Of a DNA stretch of 64,000 nucleotides, positions 50,696 through 61,775 are shown piece by piece; the stretch's first letter is position 1, and each line of letters starts with the position of its first letter. The translations under genes and the position numbers were made by a program. A model generated the notes under the pieces. It was not told the DNA's origin. It ran no database searches and saw nothing but the letters and a program-made list of their open reading frames with translations. Origin of the DNA: Adineta vaga (taxonomy: Eukaryota; Rotifera); the NCBI GenBank assembly GCA_021613535.1, contig CP075494.1:8990001-9054000 (forward strand), given 5' to 3'.

Positions 50696-53600
50696 TTATT
50701 TATCGTTTCCAATGCTATTTTCGATCTTTTTTAATGCATCAAATATGATACACATGTCACCTTTGAGATCAGATATGATTTGAGCAACATGTTGAGTATT
50801 GGAAACGACTTCAATACTTTGATTATATGGATTATAACGAACAGCAAATGGACGTTTAATAGATAAAGCAAAATCTCTGTAAAAATTGAAATAAAAATGT
50901 TCATTATTGATGAAAAAATAATTTACCTCATTTTTTCTTTAGCTTCAACAAAACTTGCCGAAACAAAATATTGATCTTGATACGTTGTAATTAAACATGT
51001 TGTTTTACAAACGACATCAGGATCAAATGTTAGTTTTTTTGCTTTATCACTCAATGCATGTTGTAATTCAGCACATGATGAAAGTAAACCAGCTCCATAA
51101 GCACGAAGACCATCACTTTGACGACATAAACCAAATTCAATTGTGAAAAAATAACACTAAATTAAAGTTATTCATAGCTATTTTTCGAAATTTCGAATCA
51201 GAATCTTTTCTTCCATATGTGTTATTCAATATTCATTTTTGTTTTCGAATATTTTCATATGTTATTCAAGTCTGATAGTTTCTATTAATGACATATTTTA
51301 AAAAATATTCGACGAGAAGAATAATAAACTGCGTCAGATGTGATTATGCATATTTTTTTTAATGGATTTTCATATGTTTCATTTCTATGTTTAGAACAGA
51401 TTGATTTCATAGTATTTTTATCGCGTAGCAAATGTCAAAGAGAACAAATATTGTCGTTGATCTAAGTCTAATGCACTGATTAGTTTAGAGTGCTATGTAA
51501 AAGCAATGACAGTTAAAGAGTAATCTTACCGTTGCCAAACGATTGATATCCTCTTCCGATGCACCAATAGCAGCCAAGCCAATTTCATGTGAAAATTGAG
51601 CAAAATTTGGATCTGCTAAGAGTGGTACATGACCCAATAATTCATGACAACAATCTCTATGAAACGAAACAAATCATATTTATTTGAAAAGCATAATGTC
51701 AAACGTACGGTTCTGGTGTATATGCTGGATTTGATGAATGTCGAATATATTGTGTGCAATGAAAAACACGAAATGCTAAACCATAGAGAAAATCTCTTGG
51801 TGATAAATATCCAGCAACGGGTCGTAATGTAAATCCAGTGCGTTCACGAAGAAAACGTGATATATCTTCTAATTGTGGAATATTATCCTCTCTAAATACG
51901 GTTTACTGTGATGAAAAGAATAATGAAATGAAATTTCATCTTACCGAAAACCACATTTTTCTCTTAATAATGGCCAATTTGCCAAATATTCATTACATGC
52001 ATGTGTGGGATAGATCTTATTTAGATTACGAAATACCGCACCCCTAAAGAAATTCAATGAAAACAATCTTGAAGTTTTTTACAACTCATCTTACCATGTT
52101 TCTGTTTCTTCTTTTGTATAGTCAACACGAGGAATTTGATCACCACTAAAGAAAATTCATTTCTTTTTAGACCATGAAAAACAATATTCAAAACTTACTG
52201 TTTATATGCAATAGCCACATCATGAAAGTACATACGACGAGCTCGATAAACTTGATCTGTAAAACCCTACAAATAGATTTGAATTTTACATCTTTCTTTC
52301 ACCTTTTTTAGCTTATCAGCTGCCGCACTAATTAGAAACCTAGTGAAACCTCGACAACTATGAATGTATTTTAAAGACAATTCAAATTTTCTTTCGTTAC
52401 ACTACTCTTAGGTTACAATAAACTTTCGTCATGCATTTTCTGGATGTTTCAATACATACTGGATGATCAGCATCAAGATCAGCTCCATATAGAAGTACTT
52501 TATTTGAACATTGATCTAAATCTTCGATACGATGTGGAAACCAAGGTGTTTCTTCGACTTCAACTAAAACGAGATATGAAAAAATTCATTTCTCTTCGAA
52601 ATATATGAGAAAATTTTTTTCCTGAAAAAAATAATAATATGGAACCATTTTTTCAACCTTTTCGTTGTTTTTGTTTTACTGAAGGTCTCTTCGGTTTTAT
52701 CTTCGGTTCTGAATCGCGTTTATGCTTTGAAACTAAATCAATATCACAACTATTTGCTCGTCCATAGTGTGGTTTAAATTCATTGGGATCTAAACTTTCA
52801 TGTACAGATGAGAAAAGTGATTGATTTCTTGGGTTTAATACTGCTGCTGGATACATCCATAAACCATCAGCACGTTTAACAACAATGGGGCCTGTTCTAC
52901 TTGATGTTGATTGATCCGAATATCTTCGACAGAAGGAAAATGATGGTATTTCCTGTTCATCATCTGTACTTAGATTATCATCAATCGAAACAAATGATGA
53001 TTCCATATCCGAACTTGTTGTGTCTATTATAGGCATAATAAAATTTGTGACGGGATTACGAATAAAACCCGTTACTGTTGCTACTGGATTAATGTTCATT
53101 TCAGTTGATGACCATGGTGATGATGATATTGAATCAATTAAAATCATTGGTGTTGATGGATATATCGATGGATTATGAGGACAAGATGTACGTAAACAAC
53201 ATTGATCAGCGAATGACAATGGAGATGTTGATGGTGATGGAATAGATGATGAAACTGAATAGAACTTATTCACAAGATTATGTAATAGAGTTAAATGATC
53301 TTTCAAATGAAGCATTTGTTTAGCAAGATTTGAAATTGAAAATGTTGGTGCTAGATCGAGTTTTTCAAGATTTTGTACACTACGAATCATATGAAGCCAA
53401 TCATTTGTGATAAATACTGGTAAATAAGAAAAGAATTGATTATTATATATCGTTTCCATGATTAATAATATTGCTGTTGTATCGATTAGATTGATTGAAC
53501 ATTGTTGTAAAATATCAAAGACTTCTTGATCTTTATTTAAATCTATCGTCGATAATGTATATTCCAAGCAATGTCGTAAATTATTCAAAGCTTGATTAAT

Positions 53601-55013
53601 TTGTTCGGATGAAAAATAACGTTTTAGATTATCTTCGATTTCAACTAATGAACCGTGACCAATAATATTCGATAAATAACATAAAACTCCATCATCGCAA
53701 ATTACAGATAAAGACAAATCACTTTTAACCGATATATACAAATGTCGATCAATCGCGTTTGTTACATGAGATGAAGACATATCCAAAGGATGTGTTGAGC
53801 AAGAGATTTCACTAGGTGATATCATCGTTATAGTTTTAATAATATTTATAGCACAAACGAAATACTACGGAGGAGATATCTCCTAAATATCACGTATATA
53901 TATATATGTGGAGTGAAAGAAACGACTGGTGCCTTAACGGCGCCATAGACAGAATATTAATTTTGACTTCCACTCGTTCTAATAGCTTTAAAGTGTAAAG
54001 ATGCAGAAAAACGACGTAAAAATAATCATTTGTCTGGCATACATTCCCAGTATGATTTTCTTCTTCTTCTTCATAAAAATTGAAGAAAACAATGAAACAA
54101 CTGTTATTGTTTTTGTTTTTATTTAGAATACACAGTTCAAAGTTCTATTGACACGTATATCAATAGGTTTCAATTCAAAAACAAATCAAGGGAATTTCTA
54201 TGTGTCTTATGTAAATAATTTGTTCTATAAACAATCATCAAATATGCTACCATAGATGGACTCTGTACTTGTTAAAAATAAGTACAGTCGTTCTTCGTAT
54301 GGTTGACTCTGGTGCAGAAAGATTTTCTACATCTGATGCCTTCTCATTTTTCGTTTGTGCTTACTTTTTCGTTTGATTGGTTCACCATTTTTATCAAGAA
54401 AAGGTGACGGAGGTGGTAATTCGAAATCTCCATTGTCATTTGAAGAACCATTATTGATAAAAACATCATCATTCAGTTTTTCCATATTCTCACTTAATTG
54501 GGAAATATTATTTAAATCAAATCGAACACAGGAAACTTGACGTTTTAATTGTTGCATTGATTCATGAAGATGATTACGATCAGCTTCTAAATCAACGTAA
54601 ATTTCATATTCCGAATCGGCACGACGTGAACGACGAGATTCAATATGTACGACATTAATACCATTTTCCTTTTTAGAAGAAAATAAAAAGGTCAATCCTA
54701 TCATCAGATCGTTTGTTTTTTTTTATAAAAGAATACCTGAAAAACTTGTAAAGCTCTTGCTAAACCTCCAATTCGATTTTTAATTGAAAATATAAATGAT
54801 GTTGTATTGCCTTGTCGTACAAGTGATTGTAATTTTTCCGGTGGTATATCATGATTAACAGCCGCTACTGCTTCTTGATCATCCATATCTTCATGTAATG
54901 TTGATAATCGATGCTAAATAGAAATTCAATTGTTAATTTCTTATTTCAATACATTACATTCGACTTTTTTCATTTACTTCAAGACATCGAAAATATGACG
55001 ATTTATACGACAT
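50696..55013 (-). CDS. Tryptophan hydroxylase (aromatic amino-acid hydroxylase)
   Basis: Eleven exons give 519 residues, first exon 54978-55013, last 50696-50876. The ACT regulatory domain ([40 protein letters not shown]) lies at about residues 40-110. A long polar linker leads to the catalytic domain from [15 protein letters not shown]. Iron ligands are H345 and H350 in DCCHELLGH and E390 in CYFFTIEFG, with the same 5- and 40-residue spacing as human TPH1. Cys-Tyr-Phe-Phe and [12 protein letters not shown] are TPH rather than PAH or TH features, so it should make 5-hydroxytryptophan for serotonin with tetrahydrobiopterin. The C-terminal coiled-coil tetramer segment is present. Intron 3 (about 52564-54364, 1.8 kb) contains another ORF. 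Confidence 0.92.
52653..53825 (-). CDS. Unrecognised 390-codon ORF inside the tryptophan hydroxylase intron
   Basis: Single open frame with ATG at 53825 and TGA at 52653, on the same strand as the host gene. Residues about 30-180 look folded and helical ([43 protein letters not shown]); the rest is Ser/Pro-rich, ending in a very basic tail ([14 protein letters not shown]). The helical start vaguely recalls small N-terminal domains of some retroelement ORF1-like proteins (low confidence). It has no other domain I know. A TATA-like run lies upstream (53893-53910). Its last codons contain a donor (AAAG|GTTGAA) in the same phase as the following hydroxylase exon, so it may be a nested gene or an alternative first exon. 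Confidence 0.6.
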   Translation of the reverse strand: MISPSEISCSTHPLDMSSSHVTNAIDRHLYISVKSDLSLSVICDDGVLCYLSNIIGHGSLVEIEDNLKRYFSSEQINQALNNLRHCLEYTLSTIDLNKDQEVFDILQQCSINLIDTTAILLIMETIYNNQFFSYLPVFITNDWLHMIRSVQNLEKLDLAPTFSISNLAKQMLHLKDHLTLLHNLVNKFYSVSSSIPSPSTSPLSFADQCCLRTSCPHNPSIYPSTPMILIDSISSSPWSSTEMNINPVATVTGFIRNPVTNFIMPIIDTTSSDMESSFVSIDDNLSTDDEQEIPSFSFCRRYSDQSTSSRTGPIVVKRADGLWMYPAAVLNPRNQSLFSSVHESLDPNEFKPHYGRANSCDIDLVSKHKRDSEPKIKPKRPSVKQKQRKG

Positions 55014-55686
55014 TCGTTCCAATAAACTTTTCTTTTTTGCTAGTTAAATACAAATGAGTCGTCTGTACTTATATACGACGAGGATTGAATGAACGAAGTA
55101 GAGATATATCTCTTTCTCGGGTTTCTCTCTTCTTTTCTTTTCTGTTATCAGAAGAAGTGCGGAGGAGGCATATGTTTTCTACTCATTTTGAAATCAATTC
55201 AATGACAGTAATGAGTTTCTGAAGATTTGATATAATCACTACATTTTTGACATGAATATCAAGAAGCCATTTAATAAGATATGTTCTCTTTATAAAAATA
55301 GAAGTCTGTAATTATAGATCGAATAGACTGATGTAATTATCTTTCTTTTCCCAATAACGTCTTTGAATATATTGCATATTAGTCACAAAAACTGATTAGA
55401 TAAGAATATAGAATCACGAAAGAAAACTTCATTATATTTTTACATGGAATAAACAATTCTTTTGCAAAATATCGAATATAACTAGACAGTAAATAAAACA
55501 ATGAAATATTATATGCATATTTGATAAGTGATTGGAATCAGTTGAATGTACCCAATTTGGTTCATTTGAATTCATCAAATCGATATTGATTACTTTAACT
55601 ATTGAATTATATTCATTTAGAAAAAGAAACAATGTTTACATACAAATCGCGAAGAGGAAAAAAGTTTTACTTAAAAATGACTTAAA
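55014..55686. promoter_or_regulatory. Upstream region of the tryptophan hydroxylase gene
   Basis: About 670 bp between the calpain 3' end and the hydroxylase start. A TATA-like TTATATA lies near 55070. No coding frame is supported. Confidence 0.4.
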
Positions 55687-58046
55687 CTAAATCGGTCGGT
55701 ATGAATGAAAATCATTATAAAATATATCTGTTTCTAGTAATGATTGTTTAACATGCAAGTATTCAAAATCATAATCTAAAAAAGCTGTCTCATCTCCTTG
55801 ATGAGTCCATTCTGTAAAAAATACTATATGTCGATGATTTGGTGGAATACAATCTCGAGTTATAAAAGACTGACGAGAATTTTGTATAGATATTCCAGCA
55901 GCTAGATTCATATCAATATATAAATAATGTGTTCGAGATGTATTTTCTGCAATAAATATCGAAAAATCTGATTGTCGATGTGTTGTATAATAATTAAAAT
56001 ATTGATTCTAAATAGAAAATATAGAAAGAAATAAGTCATTCGAAGAAAACTGAATGACCTAACTTGGTGTAGTTTATGGTTTTGTTTTAAAATGATGACA
56101 ATAATACAATCAGTTAAAATTGTTGCGGGTTCATTAATAAGTTGAATATCGAGTTGAAATTTTGAATGTATCACTAAAGTATAATCTCGTTGCAAGTCAA
56201 CATATTTCTCATTCCAGAAAGTTGTTGAAAATGGAATAAGAATATAATAACCAGGATTTAATAAACCTGACCAATGTGTTAATGAATGACGACCGGCTTT
56301 TATGATAGAAACATGTGTACCAATAGTTTTCATTTGTCTACCTTTTACATCACATAAAACAAAGAATTGTGTATGATAACATGGTATATGACGACTTTGA
56401 CGATGATATATTAGACTAGTAGTAATTGGTGATCTTCTAAAAGACGATAGAAATAGTTGAAAATGTATAAACATTCTATTACTTATGACAGTTAAGATCG
56501 AGAAGGAAAACTTCTGACTCCGATCTTATTCATAAGAATATTTTGCTTTATTACTGACATTTTAAAGAGTATATTCACTGTCTATTTCCGTGAGTTTTCT
56601 TTGTTAGGAAAATATTGATTAACATCTTACTGTGGTACATAGAAATGAAACGCTGGAATTGGTTCCTTTGATGATTGAGTAAATTGAGCGACTTGTCGTA
56701 CATCATAATAGTCACTAATATATGATGATATTGTAATAGAAGCAAAAAATTGAAGAAAGACTGGCCATGAAATCCAAAAAGCACCCGACGATAGATGACT
56801 TCGAAGGAAAGAATTTAACTGAACAAGAATTATCGGTGTTATCAGTGGTTCACGATAATCCGTCGTGGCATGTGGGTCACGAACTAGTACAAATCGCATG
56901 GAATTAGTTGGTAGAGTGTGTGCAGCAAGAATAGAAAATACATGATTAGTATTAATATGTGCATGATTATATTCATTTTCACTAACGTCAGTTCGACCAG
57001 TAGCTGCACCAATCAATAATCTAGAAAGAAAGAATTCATAATCAAAAGAATATATTAGAGAATAAATTTGCATACTGAAATTCACAAGCTGATAGAAGTT
57101 TTGCCCAAATAAGATCACTATTAAATTCCTCATCTTGTGAATTAATAATAATACGATCACATGGTGCACCTGTTAATAATTGTAGACCTTCTTCAGCATG
57201 TCCACCACATAATTCTGCATAGGAACCAAATAATTTAGCACATGCCTTTTCAATTAATGGAACATATAATTGACAACGATTTGCTTGTGAATATGCTAAT
57301 TGATTGTATTTTGTACATGGAAAACAATCATCAACAATCACTGTTTTCCAGAGACCATTGTGACAAATACGTATAAGATAAATACCTTCTTCATTGACTT
57401 GTTTTGTTAATACAATTCGTTCGAGAATTTTCGGTTGTTCAGCAATTAAAGTCAATGCTGCCAACAACCAACAATCACCAAGTATTCCTTGTTGAATATC
57501 ACTCGGTGATGGTGAAGAATATACAGTCCAAGTTAATTGTTGATCTTTTCGTAATGAAAATGAACATATTTGAGAAATTCTTAACCATTGAAGAGAGTGA
57601 TCCGTCAGATCACCAATCGAACGAAATGATGGAAGAAATTGATCATCGACAAAATGTATTTTAGTCTATAGAAAACAACTATGAAACCAAGAAACAACTT
57701 CCTATGAGAATTACTGTTCGACAATATGAAAGAATATCATTAAAGAGTTTTTCTGATGCATCAAGTTCATCTTTATGATAATGATCAAGAACAACGGATG
57801 TCGAAGTTGTCCTCCTCAATTGATTGCCATTAGTATCCTTGCGAAAGAATCAAAATAGTTTATACGTTTTTTTTCTTTTGTAAAGTTATATTTTACCGAT
57901 ATTGGTTCGTTTTCATTTACTTGTGGATCAATCTCCTCACATACTTCACATTTCGGATAAATTGATACTGGATTGAAAAACGTACATACCTTACATGACC
58001 ATCGATTCGAATCTGTACATGTTTGACTCATTAACATACTAATCAT
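55687..58046 (-). CDS. Calpain-15 / small optic lobes (SOL)-type cysteine protease
   Basis: Six exons (about 57897-58046, 57715-57837, 57076-57665, 56631-57020, 56064-56436, 55687-56007) give 648 residues. One RanBP2-type zinc finger (WSCKVCTFFNPVSIYPKCEV, residues 13-34) opens the protein. The calpain core follows: catalytic Cys156 in QQGILGDCWLL and His314 in NTNHVFSIL. The third position reads LVRDPHA, so Asp336 sits where calpains have Asn in NPW. The C-terminal SOL-homology region begins with GAFWISWPVFLQFF and runs to the end. Family members are cytosolic, Ca2+-linked regulatory proteases. Compared with vertebrate CAPN15 it is short and has one rather than several zinc fingers. Confidence 0.88.
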
Positions 58047-58565
58047 TATACTTTATATATAGATTTTGTCACGTTTTGATGTTTTTTCAATGCGGTGAAA
58101 AATGTAAAGAATCGCATCCTTTTAACTACGACGAAAAGAATACGAAATAAAAAAAAGGTAAAAACCAGACTAATCGAGATTAACCGGTTTTTTCCTATTC
58201 ACATTAGGAAATCAACGATGACTGAAAGGTTTCTTTCTTCATATTACCTTTCATTGCACATTTGATCTTGGAAGAAGTCTGTTCTAATTTTTTTTCTCCA
58301 AATATAACCATTTGTTCGGATCTGACTCACTGTATTTACAATACATTTTTGCTATTCTTTTAAAAACTCTTTCGCAGAAAAAGAAATGATAATATACGTT
58401 GGAAAAAACAAAAGTGAAAACAAACATCTATGAGAAATATTTAGAATTCAATTTTCGAGTTTGGTATTAATGGTCATAGTTTAAAAGTTAATTTATTTGT
58501 TTATTAGAAAAAAAATGGCACTATTTGTATGCTTAAATTCAAACGATGATGAGATGAATTTTAAT
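58047..58565. other. Spacer between TRPV and calpain genes
   Basis: About 520 bp of AT-rich DNA carrying the calpain upstream region and the TRPV 3' flank. No supported gene. Confidence 0.5.
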
Positions 58566-61053
58566 CTAGTCTGATGCTTCTTTCTTTTCTTCTTCTTCAG
58601 CTTCCTCTTCATTGTTAAGAAAAGCTTTATCGTCAACTTCTTCGACTTGTAAATAACGTTCACCATCAACATTAGTCCAATATTTATTTGATGGTAAATT
58701 TCGATCTTCATTAGACATTTCATTTTCTATAGCGAAAACGATTCGTGCTCGTTCCAAATGCCTATGATATTCAATAAATTATTATTCAAAAAAATGACAA
58801 ATCAGTTTACTAACCAGACTTGTGTTGCACCTTCAATGATATTTCCATATGTATCACCCATCATAGCGACAAGTAAATTAAGCAATAAAATTGTAACAAC
58901 AATAATATAAAAAATCAATAAGGTCACACTGATATATCGATAGGATGTTTCTGTGTATGCATCAAGGTCGAAATCTCCTAACATGCCGAGAAAACATTGT
59001 TTGACACTAACAAGAAAACCGCTAAAACCTAAAATGAAATCAAACTATTCGTTTTCATTATATACATATAGATTTGTTTATTTTACCGTTTTGTTCGAAC
59101 AATACAAAAAAAGTTTGCGAAAATCCAGCAAGAAAGACCACATAGATAATACAAAAACGTAAAACATCATTGAATAACATCTCGTAAATCATCACAACAA
59201 ATGGACCAGTTAAACGAAATGCCATCACAAAGAAAAGCATATAACCCCAACCAAGAATTGATGCAACAGCTAATGCAGCTGTTTCAGCTCTCATATCAAA
59301 TATACGAAGAATATTAACGATGTATATACTTAAACAAAATAAACATGATAAACAATTTTCCAGAAGACCAGAACCCTATATACGATCAGATGTTCTTTAC
59401 AAGAAAATCAAAGCTTGATTTTACCGTTGTTTGAAAGTATTTTTTTATGCCCAAACTATTCATCTCTTTAAATTCACTTCTTCCTTTCCATATAGCCCCT
59501 CCCAAAACAATTAATCGACCCACAGTACAAATAAATTGCAGAATGAGTCCTGGCGGTTCCATACTCGTGACCACAGCATCGTCTCCTTCACCTTCAGTCT
59601 ATAAAATAATCAAATTTATCAATTAATGATCTAGACAATCTGATAAAAAATTTAGAAAAATGTCATCTTACTATTTCTGTGCGTGTTTGATCGAGAATAG
59701 TTGTAACTAGAAAGATCATAAGATACGAAAATGTTACAAGGAATCGACTGAAAAAGATTGCTCTTGCAAAACGTTCCCATTTTTTATTGACTAAATCAAT
59801 CATCCGTGGATGCATAATCAATTCAACATGTGCATTTTGCACAATGATTTCTAATGCACCAACAGGATTTTGCTGATCCTAAATGAACTCAAGTAGATGA
59901 ATAATGTTTTATTAGTATAAAAGAAAATCAAAGAAATTCCTACATCTTCTTGAAATTCTAAATCAACTTGATCAAGCGGATAAAGTACACATGATACAGG
60001 ACCAAAACTCCATTGAACAATTTTACGTTCTTCGAGTAAAAATGAAAACATGTCTGCTTGTCCTAATTTTGCTGCTAATGTTAATGGTGTGTAACCATCT
60101 TTATTTAAACGTTTCCATAATGGAATAATTCGTTTCTTTTCTAATTGATAAAGTTCATCTTCTTCATCATCTGAATTATCGGGTTCTTGGTCAGCAATCC
60201 AACGTTCTTTAAATTTCGTATACATTTTTGGTAAATTATGAATTACAAGTAAATGTAGAACAGTATTTCCATTTGAATCAACCTAAATAGAACTCGTTCG
60301 AATTTTACAAAACAACAATATATAAATAACAAACCGCATCCATCGACGCACCATATTTCAATAAGATTTCCGCGATATTCCATTGATTTGTACAACAAGC
60401 GAATGCTAATGGTGTTTCACCATAATAACATGGTCGACCTCTAGAAAAATATATTCGATCAAAGATTTCTTTGAAAATTGAAAACTTACACTTGAAAGAA
60501 ATTACCACTAGCAGCTGCCGTTAATTGTTGCTCTTGATAGGCTATATTATGATCTTCACCAAGTAACCATTCGACCATAGTTGGATTACGTTTGATAATC
60601 GCAATATGAAGAACGACTTCACCATAATATTCCTAAAATAAATTCGAATTATTAGATAAATGATAGTTTAGTTTTTTTTACAGCTAGGTTATATATTTGA
60701 GTGATTGTATAAGGAAAGTTTATGATTAAATATCGAGCCATACTTAAATGCGTTTCACTTCCGTATAAAAATAACATATGAACGGGACATTCACCAACAG
60801 GTCCTCGAGCATCGACATTTTTTGGATCTTGCGTAACAAGACGTTTGAATGCTTCTTCATCAGCTTTTCGAACCGCTTCCCAGATAGTTCCACCTTTTCG
60901 TGAATTTTCTGTTTGTCGTTCAACGGCAGATAATTCAGCATTTTTATCTTGTGCAGTTCCTTCAGTTGCATCTTCTTTTTTAAGACTTTTACGAAAACGA
61001 GACCAAATGTTTATAACTGCGGTTGATGATCCATTTTTATCTTCAGTAGACAT
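58566..61053 (-). CDS. TRPV-family cation channel
   Basis: Nine exons give 679 residues. The N-terminus is cytosolic with ankyrin repeats (about 50-310), including GETPLAFACCTNQWNIAEIL, NTVLHLLVIH and DGYTPLTLAAKLGQADMFSF. Six membrane segments follow: TM1 near 359-383, TM4-TM5 with MIYEMLFNDVLRFCIIYVVF, and TM6 VTLLIFYIIVVTILLLNLLV. The pore loop reads CFLGMLGDFDLD (about 555-567), near the GMGD filter of thermosensory TRPVs rather than the Ca2+-selective TRPV5/6 filter. After TM6 the TRP-box region (HLERARIVFAIE) and an acidic C-terminus follow (EEAEEEEKKEASD). Likely a non-selective Ca2+-permeable sensory channel like invertebrate Nanchung/Inactive or OSM-9/OCR. Confidence 0.93.
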
Positions 61054-61775
61054 GTCGAAGTTACCGTGCGTAACGTTGTTGGTATGTATTAACGAAACAG
61101 GTATGGCTATTTGTTACTATTATTATTATTATTATTTATTATTACCACCACCACCGCTGCATGAAACGATCATGAATATTAACCGACGAATATTTTTTTC
61201 TTTCTATCGATTCGTTGATTTTTTTGCAAAATGTAATCCATGTTATACATATCGATATGATAGTGTATACTCGTCATGATGATCAATCGAGCGTAAACAT
61301 ATAAAAAAACTCGATATGAAGGATAAACATGCATATCACAAGAAATACTTTGATATACTTGCGTAGAAAAGAATAAATAAAAAACTCTCAGAAATTATGT
61401 AACTTAGTAGAATTATTGTTCTCAAAATTCAATAACTTCATACTATAGACACTTATCGACTATTATAACGAATAAATAAACAAAAAAATCTTTCAAGGTC
61501 ATTCTATTAAGAAAGACTAAAATATTTCATTATATGTGAATAGAATTATATTGTCTATTTCTCCTGCTTTAATCTGAATATACGATATTTTTGCTCGCTA
61601 ATACACTGAGGATATACTAAATAACTATGATTCATTACCTATAACAAGGCCGTACCGTTTTCCTACATAAATATGCATATAATTATGAATATAATAATAT
61701 GATTATACATCACAATCATACCCGAAACACCTAGCATTAATTTTCCATTTCTTATTCGTTACTACGAATATCAAT
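61054..61775. repeat. Divergent intergenic region with ATT and ACC trinucleotide repeats
   Basis: About 720 bp between the TRPV gene and the ARM-repeat gene. (TTA)n at about 61113-61142 is followed directly by (CCA)n at about 61143-61155. Plus-strand frames across it are antisense to TRPV exon 1 and not supported. Confidence 0.65.

Noticed and set aside
55908-56474. Separate 188-codon gene
   Set aside because: It is the fifth exon of the calpain gene read into flanking introns; in-phase acceptor at 56437 and donor at 56063.
60845-61279. 144-codon plus-strand ORF
   Set aside because: It is antisense to TRPV exon 1 and runs through ATT/ACC repeats.
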